Shown piece after piece: positions 8,901 to 15,962 of a stretch of DNA of 17,001 bases. The notes under the pieces are model-generated. The model searched no databases, was not told the DNA's origin, and saw nothing but the letters and a program-made list of their open reading frames with translations. Source of the stretch: Asterionellopsis glacialis (lineage: Eukaryota; Bacillariophyta; Plagiogrammaphyceae; Rhaphoneidales; Asterionellopsidaceae); assembly GCA_014885115.2 (NCBI GenBank), contig WKLE02000452.1, positions 36,565 through 53,565 of the forward strand, in the 5' to 3' direction. How positions within the stretch are numbered: position 1 is the first letter of the stretch; each line of letters begins with the position of its first letter. The position numbers and the translations under genes were made by a program.

Positions 8901-10199
8901 ATGTCTTTCCGCAACACCAACAACAATGACAGAATAATGCGATCCATGCAACAAGTGTCAGTCTTGGGACTTTTCCTTACCTCCATGGCAAGTATGTCGT
9001 CATCATCATCATCATCTCCTTTAATAGGATTTGTTGCAGCATTTACAACCACGACGACACCAACATTCTCATCGACATCATGTCGTCGTCGTCGTAATCG
9101 TCATATGAGTCTTGATCGTCAATCTACTACATTTTTACATCAACAATCACGAAAGAATGAATGGCAAGATTCAGATAATGATGCCAATAAATGGAGAAGT
9201 ATGGATGATCCAGATTTGTCCAAAGCAGATACTGTTGCCGATGATTGGCAAGCTATATTACAACAAAAACAAGATGGTTCCTATTGGTCCACCTTTGAAT
9301 CTGTCAATGATGGCGATGATGATACATCAACAGCAAAATTGGATGGTGAAACTATGAGTGACGACTCTACAGAAGAAGAAAAAGAAGAAGTCGATGCAGA
9401 AGCATGGTTAGATACACTCGCAGCCTTGGGTGCGGAAGAAATTGAATTTAACTTAAAGGAAGCAGACCGTGCCGATAAGGCACGTCAAATGGAGGAATGG
9501 GGATTTGATAAACAAACCATTCAAAATACCCTGGAGGTGGCTGTCGATGCAACATTAGAATCCGCAGATGAAACCATGGTTCAATTTGAACAAGAAGCCT
9601 ATTATGACGAAGATGACATTGACTATACGACGGTCGAAAGTCATACCCAAGTTGAATTGGACCCCGATACCAATGAACCCATCCGTACTCAAATGGTCTA
9701 CGTCGATGAACACACGTGTATCGGATGTACACATTGTGCCACGATTGCTCAATCGACATTCTTTATGGAAGATGATTATGGACGTGCACGTGTCTTTAGT
9801 CAATGGGGCGATGACGATGAAACTATCCAAATTGCCATTGAAACATGTCCTGTCGATTGCATACATTACGTCCCGTTCGAAGAATTGAAACGATTAGAAA
9901 TTGATCGTCGTGGACAAACCATTAATTTCAAAGCACGATTGGTAAGTCAAGGTGAAGTTGGTACAGGTTTGTCACATCGTGTAGGGGGTGCGAATGCATA
10001 TTCGGCACCCCAAGTAATTAGTGGCAATATGGGTTCACGATGCAATAATTGTCCATCACGTGGATGTAAAAATTGTCCCATGTATGGCGTAGGTAAAAAT
10101 CCAGAATTTGAACGGAGAGAAAAGGAACGGAAAGCAAAAGCAGAACGTAGACGTTTGGAAAAAGAACGTGCCTCTCAAAATAAAAGTGCGGATTTGTAA
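8901..10199 (+). CDS. Plastid [4Fe-4S] ferredoxin-domain protein with extra Cys motif
   Basis: 432 residues in one exon, ATG at 8901, TAA at 10197-10199. Residues 13-48 form a signal peptide ending in the plastid-type VAAF (45-48), followed by a Thr/Ser/Arg transit region. Residues about 85-260 are acidic and helical without a recognised domain. The ferredoxin domain spans about 267-325: C273-x2-C276-x2-C279 with the fourth ligand at C316 in CPVDC (316-320). This is a single-cluster bacterial-type [4Fe-4S] fold. The motif and flanks (YVDEHTCIGC, DYGRARVFSQ, ETCPVDCIHYV) closely resemble the ferredoxin domain attached to J-domains in plant and green-algal chloroplast DnaJ proteins, but no J-domain is present. 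Near the C-terminus is a second cluster, C381-x2-C384-x4-C389-x2-C392, which could bind metal. A Lys/Arg/Glu helix ends the protein. The role is probably electron transfer or redox sensing in the plastid stroma (inference). Confidence 0.85.
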   Translation: MSFRNTNNNDRIMRSMQQVSVLGLFLTSMASMSSSSSSSPLIGFVAAFTTTTTPTFSSTSCRRRRNRHMSLDRQSTTFLHQQSRKNEWQDSDNDANKWRSMDDPDLSKADTVADDWQAILQQKQDGSYWSTFESVNDGDDDTSTAKLDGETMSDDSTEEEKEEVDAEAWLDTLAALGAEEIEFNLKEADRADKARQMEEWGFDKQTIQNTLEVAVDATLESADETMVQFEQEAYYDEDDIDYTTVESHTQVELDPDTNEPIRTQMVYVDEHTCIGCTHCATIAQSTFFMEDDYGRARVFSQWGDDDETIQIAIETCPVDCIHYVPFEELKRLEIDRRGQTINFKARLVSQGEVGTGLSHRVGGANAYSAPQVISGNMGSRCNNCPSRGCKNCPMYGVGKNPEFERREKERKAKAERRRLEKERASQNKSADL

Positions 10200-10872
10200 A
10201 ATAATACCCAACACAAACTCACACGGATAAACTTGATGGGAAACATACAGTCAAACATGAAAAATAAACTAAAGAAATCAAATCAAATGCAACAGCATGC
10301 GTTGTGTCCACCCCAACCGTTGGAACTTACTTTTAAAATACACAAGAACAATGTGATGCGAGAAAGCATGAATCTTTTGTGTATGTAGAGGTGTGCACTT
10401 TTGTATTCAATTTTACTGTAGCGTACCCGAGATAGATGAAAGAAACAAACGTGTGTTGTATCATTTGGCTTTAAGCATTGAAAAAGAAATTTTGGTATGG
10501 TCAACAGTGTCCATTACACTGTAAAACTCTATATTTTAGTAAAAATTTGGAGATTGCATCATTCGTGTGTTCATGATGTACAGATTTTAAAAGCTGCATG
10601 ACGATCAATCTATAAAAAGAAAAGATCTAGTTTGAATGCGAAAAGGTCTGAGCAAAATCTCTCGGTGATACTGTATTGTAAATGCTTCTGGGGTGTGTGA
10701 GACACAGAGTCAGATACAGTATTAGACAGAGACAGAATATGAGAATTTTGTGTTTTCACTGCACTCTCTTGTGCTCTCTCTATTTTCTGCATTCTTGGAA
10801 TATCAGGGACATTCTCCTGGTTTTTCTCTCTAGAGACTGGATCCGGAATTTGGATGATGGTTCATCAAAATA

Positions 10873-10887
10873 CAGGTACAGTACCTG
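10873..10887. repeat. GGTAC inverted repeat
   Basis: A perfect 7+1+7 inverted repeat (CAGGTAC-A-GTACCTG). It is one of several GGTAC-centred palindromes in intergenic DNA of this window. Confidence 0.8.
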
Positions 10888-11154
10888 CACATATTTACGA
10901 AACTCCACCAGAGAACCACTCCTACATACTTGCATTGAAGTTATAGATGATATGCTCTAGAGAGATAATGTCACAACAACATGGTTAAAATTGTGAATGT
11001 AGTCGTTTCATGAAGAGTACCCAGTAAGTACCGGTGCGGTACCTTTACGAATTCTTTGTATTGTTCCTACTTTTGGTAGGTCCTAAAAACCACTTTCGGA
11101 CGGTTTTTACGACCAAGAGTTTACTGTTCGGTATAGTACTCTGGTTTTAGTTCT

Positions 11155-11200
11155 CGAATGATATCATCAAAATCATCCGAATGATACCATCAAAATCATC
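11155..11200. repeat. 23-bp tandem repeat, two units
   Basis: Two adjacent 23-bp units (11155-11177 and 11178-11200) differ at a single base (T versus C at unit position 10). There is no coding context. Confidence 0.9.
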
Positions 11201-11883
11201 CAGCACCTTCAGGAAGGCATAGTAGATATAGCTAGCTTCTACCAAAAAAATTTTTACATATTCTATATATATAATGTACGACAATTAGCTTTTTCATTGA
11301 AGGTCCATATCTTACTGTATTTAACGAAACTTGATGAAATTAAAAAAATATTCGTATATGTGAGATATCCAATCAACAACTCCCTTCAAGCTCATGTCAG
11401 ACATTTTACCGTTGTATTTTACAAATTTATATCTCGTAATCCTACAGTATTCATGTTACGAAAGTTACAGGAACTGTTCCCGAACATTCCGCGATTTCCT
11501 GCATCACTCTAGGAAATGAAGAAAAAGGATCGTTCCTTTGAGAACTCGCCGGGCGTGTTCTTGGAACAACTTCTGGAGTCACGAGTTCCCAGCTAAAGAG
11601 AGTATGGTATTTCTAGTCTTTTTCCGAGATGTTAGTCACGTACCTGTTGGTCGCTTTCGATGGATAGGGCCTAACGGCACCAATTCATAATATTATTATC
11701 TAGAAGAACGTTTGGAAAAAAACTCTCTACATGCAGTTGCTGTTGATACATATAAATTATAAATTATTAGTTCTAAAGTTATAAGACAGCACATCCGTTT
11801 TCTCATGCCGGGCGTGCAAGGTATAAATTCTGAAGAGTCTCCAAATTGAATGTCCCCATTTGAATTTTGAAAGAAAAGGACAG

Positions 11884-13194
11884 TCAGGGAGTCCCATTTT
11901 CGTCCAACAATGGAGGGGGGAGGTCAAAATTTTGACAATCTCTGCAAATTTGTCCAACACCACTTTCTTTGGACCACTCGGTGGGTCCACAGATCTTACA
12001 GAAATGGTTAGAGCAAGAGTCGCAATACTTAATTTCCTGGTCACAGTTCTCACACTCAATTTTGGAACAATCTACGCAAGATCTACTACAATTCTTGCAA
12101 CACGTTTCTCCACATGTTACACAACATGATCCCCCGCAGTCTTCACATATAGATGTTCCACATGTATCACAATATATTATATTCTGACATGATTTGCAAA
12201 AGTTAGTATTGCAAGATTCGCAATACGAAACTTTGCCACATTCATTACATGAGTATTGACCACAACCCCTACATTTAAAATTACCACAATCGTCACATGA
12301 TAATTTTCCACAAAAGGTACAATTTGCCAAAGGATTGCAATAGTCACAGCATGTCCGTAGGCATTGCTCGCATTCACGTGTGTCATGACAATTGCTGCAA
12401 TGTGCTAATCCGTATGGCTTGCAGTAATAACCTGAGCATTTTCGCAGTGTTACTTTACAAGATTCCCTATTTTGTCGGCAAAAGTGTTGATTGCATGTAG
12501 CGCAACGCAAGGCTATGAGTTGTGTATTCATTCCCAAGTCTCCCTCCGACACCACAGGGGCATTGCAAGAGGTACAGGGTATCTTTTGATCATAGGCTTT
12601 CTGTATATTTGATCCCTGTAAATCGACTAAAAAATTATCTATGTTCTTGTCGAAAAAGACTGATAGGTAATCTCCGGTGTTTTGTGCACGAAATTTCACA
12701 TCATACAAGTTGAAAGGTGTTATGGTCTTGAGGACCTCTAGGAAATCTTCGTTCACAAGGCCAGTAGGTCCAGGCTGATTCTTGTGTTCCTTCCCAACTC
12801 TCAAATCAATCCTTTCGAGGACTCGTGAATGCTCTAATGGACGGAGGCAAAACCCACGCTTAATGTTTTCACAACCACATAGAGAAAGAACTCTTGTTAC
12901 TTTTTTAGCATTGACTCGTTGAAGTAATCTCCAAAGCGACAAATCATCAATCTTCACTCTGCATGACTTGGGAGCATTTTCAAAGTCGATTTCTTGCCAA
13001 AGTAAAAAACACTCGCCAAAGACAACCGATTGCAATGTTGTACTGCAACTTGCCACTTGGATACGGCTAGGAAGATCTAAAAACAACAAGGCTCTTGTTA
13101 TAATCTCGTACGGGAGTTGCTCGATGGAGGAATTAGAAACAGAGCAACTTATCGCACCATCGCCACTGTCGGTTGCAGCGGTTGCAGCCTTCAT
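11884..13194 (-). CDS. F-box protein with long CxxC zinc-ribbon array
   Basis: 436 residues from the first ATG (13192-13194; the frame opens slightly earlier without an ATG) to TGA at 11884-11886. An F-box-like domain covers about residues 23-70 (IEQLPYEIITRALLFLDLPS, then a Cys/Ser-rich helix and LWQEIDF). One or two leucine-rich-repeat-like strands follow (about 95-135, including VTRVLSLCGC and LERIDLR). From about 207 to 420 the protein is packed with about 47 cysteines. Between 292 and 402 there are fourteen successive CxxC pairs spaced 7-10 residues apart, mostly eight. Such pairs would bind zinc in the reducing cytosol or nucleus. An F-box would recruit the protein to SKP1-cullin ubiquitin ligases, with the LRR-like or Cys-rich part choosing substrates (inference). 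I know no named protein with this exact combination. Confidence 0.8.
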   Translation of the reverse strand: MKAATAATDSGDGAISCSVSNSSIEQLPYEIITRALLFLDLPSRIQVASCSTTLQSVVFGECFLLWQEIDFENAPKSCRVKIDDLSLWRLLQRVNAKKVTRVLSLCGCENIKRGFCLRPLEHSRVLERIDLRVGKEHKNQPGPTGLVNEDFLEVLKTITPFNLYDVKFRAQNTGDYLSVFFDKNIDNFLVDLQGSNIQKAYDQKIPCTSCNAPVVSEGDLGMNTQLIALRCATCNQHFCRQNRESCKVTLRKCSGYYCKPYGLAHCSNCHDTRECEQCLRTCCDYCNPLANCTFCGKLSCDDCGNFKCRGCGQYSCNECGKVSYCESCNTNFCKSCQNIIYCDTCGTSICEDCGGSCCVTCGETCCKNCSRSCVDCSKIECENCDQEIKYCDSCSNHFCKICGPTEWSKESGVGQICRDCQNFDLPPPLLDENGTP

Positions 13195-13301
13195 CGTACT
13201 TGATGTCAAAAGTATTCAACTCGTGATCGCTCTACATGCGAAAATAAACAAGAGAGATTGAAAGAGCGATTTCTTCGTTCCGTTGTTTGCATGAGGGTAC
13301 C

Positions 13302-13580
13302 TTATTGGCGGTGAGGTATTCGTTTATTACGTGAACGTTCTACAGCATCGTGCGCTGCGATTCGAAATCCGTATTTAAGAGCCAGCATGAAGGGCAGTAG
13401 GTTGACCTCACAATTTAAATTCTCCTCATACACATTATTGTTAATACAATATTCAAGATGGAATATAAAGTATTGAAGTGAAGCAAGTTCTTGGATCGTT
13501 CCCTGAAAATTCTTGAGCGAATAGGAATTAGATTGTTCGTGAAATAGATTTCGCAGAACGTTCAATGCGCCTGTCCATTT
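13302..13580 (-). CDS. Exon-like frame, possible 3' exon of an unrecognised gene
   Basis: Open on the minus strand from just after an AAGTAG acceptor-like site (13581-13583) to TAA at 13302-13304, about 92 codons, with no ATG near its beginning. The translation looks like real alpha-helical protein, for example LNVLRNLFHEQS, ELASLQYFIFHLEYC and LLPFMLALKYGF, ending in a basic tail. It lies head to tail upstream of the F-box gene. It may belong with the frame at 14107-14400 as a split gene with GGTAC-rich intronic or inserted DNA between them. No family recognised. Confidence 0.3.
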   Translation of the reverse strand, partial: KWTGALNVLRNLFHEQSNSYSLKNFQGTIQELASLQYFIFHLEYCINNNVYEENLNCEVNLLPFMLALKYGFRIAAHDAVERSRNKRIPHRQ

Positions 13581-13615
13581 CTACTTCACGGAAAGTAGAA
13601 TGATCGACAAAAACA

Positions 13616-14040
13616 AAAATATGTACTCCGGTAGTACATAGACACCAGTACCCACAGTAACTGCACTGACTTTACCGACGCTGCTCTGGCTCAAGTTTAC
13701 TCGTACCCGGTGTACCTGGTACAGGTACAACGTAAAGGTAACGTAGAATATCATATGTACCGTACTTACCTGGTGCACTCAGTCATTCAATGTCGGATGA
13801 CTTGTGGGTTCCCAGAATAGAACATTATTCGCCAAGTCCTATTAAATAACACGTACCTTACTGTTGTAGGCCTGCCTGGTAAAAGAATACCTACCGGTAC
13901 CTGGGTAATCATACATTCATGTGATTGTGGTAACTGTACGTACAGGTACAGGCACTCCCATAGTAAAAAATTAGTATCAGTAACAGTGGTTAACGGTACT
14001 GCGTACATATCAGGTACTGTACACGCAAAGCGCGCCAACT
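13616..14040. repeat. GGTAC-rich island 1
   Basis: Dense in GTAC, GGTAC and ACCGGTACC-type words, for example around 13708-13731, 13755-13775, 13889-13907, 13934-13950 and 14012-14023. Many are self-complementary and could fold into small hairpins. The same words make up a second island to the right but are sparse in the coding regions. Confidence 0.6.
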
Positions 14041-14106
14041 GGGAAAACAAATTACTGTACTCCTGCAAGATACCGTCTGTATGTTTTGCAAGACCTCCTC
14101 CTTTGG

Positions 14107-14400
14107 TCACCCGATGTGACAAATGACAATGGCAAAGCAATCAGTAATTTTCGAATATCTCTTTGATTCCTTAATATCCGTCTTTGTAACTTCAGGCTTT
14201 GCTATCATAGCATCCGTACGATAGAAAGGTAATTCGAATGCCACAGTCAGTGGTAGATATCCAAAGCGTTGATTACAGTTGATCATCGTCCGCAGTGAAT
14301 TCGTGAATTTACGATAACCTGCTAAACAGAGAACAGACTCCATGAAGATTGAATGAATGATTTTCAAACCTTGCCACCCGACGGCGTTATCTATTGAGGG
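14107..14400 (-). CDS. Exon-like frame, possible upstream exon of an unrecognised gene
   Basis: Minus-strand frame open from after TGA (14401-14403) to TGA at 14107-14109, about 97 codons, with an internal ATG at about 14341-14343. Composition is protein-like (GLKIIHSIFMESVLCLAGY, FGYLPLTVAFELPFY, then a Lys/Thr/Glu-rich stretch). Near its end an overlapping frame (14140 leftwards) continues with KGGGLAKHTDGILQEYSNLF, suggesting a splice or frameshift near 14110-14140. It could be the 5' part of the gene whose last exon is at 13302-13580. No family recognised. Confidence 0.28.
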   Translation of the reverse strand, partial: PSIDNAVGWQGLKIIHSIFMESVLCLAGYRKFTNSLRTMINCNQRFGYLPLTVAFELPFYRTDAMIAKPEVTKTDIKESKRYSKITDCFAIVICHIG

Positions 14401-14741
14401 TCATGATGGAGACAAACTAAAAAAAATGATGATCATTGAAAGGAGAACCCCGTGCCCAAATTTTGTGTCGGTTCTGGAAAAACGAATAAAAAAATGCACC
14501 GGCGGTGCAGGTTGGTCGTAGAATGATCGCCAAACAGAATTGAATGTCTACGTGTCCTATAGTCTACCTTAGTACTCGTGTAATAGTTCTAATTAGCGGA
14601 TTAAGTGATGATTCTCTCCCTCACTCTCTCAGCAAAAAGAAGAATCGCCCAGAAAACTGTAAGTTATCTCTCTAGAAGACAGTTCTAAGACAAGTTGTGA
14701 CCTCTGGAAACGGTGGTGGACAGCAAGTGTTCCAGAAAATG

Positions 14742-15136
14742 CTTTGGGAAGGTTCCCGGAAGGTTTTTGGCCAATTGGGGTCTTTATTCCTTTTCGCCAA
14801 TTTTCGAGAAGCCGATACTGAGTACAGTACATGTACCCGAAGTACCAGACATTGCATAAACAAGTACTGTATGTACATCTCCTGTACCTGGATACCAGGT
14901 ACCGGTACAAGCTAGAACCTACCCTGGTACCTTTGGGAAGGTTCCCGGAAGGTTTTTGGCCAATTGGGGGTCTTTATTCCTTTTCGCCAATTTTCGAGAA
15001 GCCGATACTGAGTACAGTACATGTACCCGAAGTACCAGGCATTGCATAAACAAGTACCTGGGTACTGTATGTACATCTCCTGTACCTGGATACCCAGGTA
15101 CCGGTACCAGGTACAAGCTAGAACCTACCCTGGTAC
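14742..15136. repeat. Tandem duplication, 189-bp and 206-bp units
   Basis: Unit 1 (14742-14930) and unit 2 (14931-15136) are nearly identical and directly adjacent. By eye they differ by one substitution (A/G near 14849 and 15039), one extra G in a G-run, and two 8-bp gains in unit 2. Both 8-bp gains sit inside GGTAC-type motifs. The near-identity shows a recent duplication. Confidence 0.92.
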
Positions 15137-15390
15137 CAGGTATAGGTAGGACCCGAATAGGTACCGTCACAGGTACACAAGGTACCAGGTACGGTACATA
15201 CCAGGTAATAAATTTGTGCTCTAGGAGGAAGTCCTTCTACTTCGTACCAGGTACCAGGAATCTATCGGTAGTTCTAAATACCACGTTACCAATCTGGTAG
15301 GACTAATTAATCCTACGGCTACCTTTATTCTTCGGTAGACTAGTGTAGAGATGTTCCACTGTACCAGGTACAGGTACATTTGTAAAATAA
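14822..15390. repeat. GGTAC-rich island 2
   Basis: Overlaps and extends past the tandem duplication. It is rich in overlapping GGTACC/GTACCTGG words, such as the stretches around 14892-14908, 15092-15114, 15131-15142 and 15168-15208, with later copies near 15245-15254 and 15362-15377. These form extended palindromes. No gene is supported inside; the short frames here are created by the repeat words. Confidence 0.7.
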
Positions 15391-15962
15391 ATGGCACGGG
15401 ACGACGAATTACCCGGTGGTACATGAAAGCAAGAGACTACATTTTTGAAGTGTGAAAAAATCTGATTACAACACAAAAAATAGTCCTCTGAACGAAAAAC
15501 AGAGAAGACATTAGAAACCAAAATTTCAAAAATTGGTCGAAAACACCAGCACTTGAAAAAGATCTGTTAGAAGCTTCTCACAATGATGATAGTATCAAAA
15601 TCAACAGCATTCCCCTGATAGCCAAAAATCAATCAATTACCAAAAAGTTAAAAAAGTTAAATATCCTCGCTTCCCGAACAACGAAAAGTTTGCCCTGCAG
15701 GTAGTCCACTGTAACCCTCTTCTTCCCCTTCCGTTTATTTCCCGGGAAAAGCGGAGAAGACTCGACAAGAAACACCAAAGAAAAAAAGGTACAAAACAAG
15801 CATCTTGACATAAGAATAATAAAGCATAAAGGGAATTTCTCGACAACAGAGTTCTTATTCTTAATTCTTCGAAATACAGTCAGTACAATACACCAGGACA
15901 CATAAAAGTATGAATCTCACCCGCTTTATTTTACAGTAGACCTTATATGAAAGGCAAGTTTA
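15391..15962. other. Intergenic region downstream of the Pro-Ser-stalk gene
   Basis: AT-rich, with several short minus-strand frames that begin in non-ATG codons or are Phe/Leu/Lys noise. It probably holds the 3' UTR of the gene ending at 15963. Nothing else recognised. Confidence 0.45.

Larger units (their letters stand above)
10200..11883. other. 1.7-kb intergenic region with GGTAC hairpins and a 23-bp tandem
   Basis: Downstream of two converging genes. It contains a GGTAC inverted repeat at 10873-10887 and another at about 11030-11045, a 23-bp tandem repeat at 11155-11200, and an AAAAACC/GGTTTTT hairpin near 11084-11108. A plus-strand frame open to 11511 has protein-like composition near its end but no ATG start, and I do not call it. 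No RNA gene recognised. Confidence 0.5.

Noticed and set aside
9555..9888. Long frames on both strands over the ferredoxin domain
   Set aside because: Shadows of the ferredoxin gene, whose Cys ligands and plastid presequence fix the correct frame.
11297..11512. Plus-strand frame with protein-like C-terminal half
   Set aside because: It has no ATG start, lies in very AT-rich DNA, and no family is recognised. Possibly a relic but too weak to list.
14742..15136. CRISPR array or LTR pair
   Set aside because: Only two directly adjacent long copies with no spacers, no internal coding region, and no primer-binding or terminal TG/CA structure. A tandem duplication explains it.
14697..15300. Frames inside the tandem duplication, rich in Gly-Thr-Arg and Val-Pro-Gly
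   Set aside because: The repeated peptides come from translating GGTACC-type words and the duplicated unit, not from selection on protein.
15297..15316. 20-bp near-palindrome centred on TTAATT-type sequence
   Set aside because: Two mismatched positions and no partner element; expected occasionally in AT-rich DNA, so not listed as a feature.
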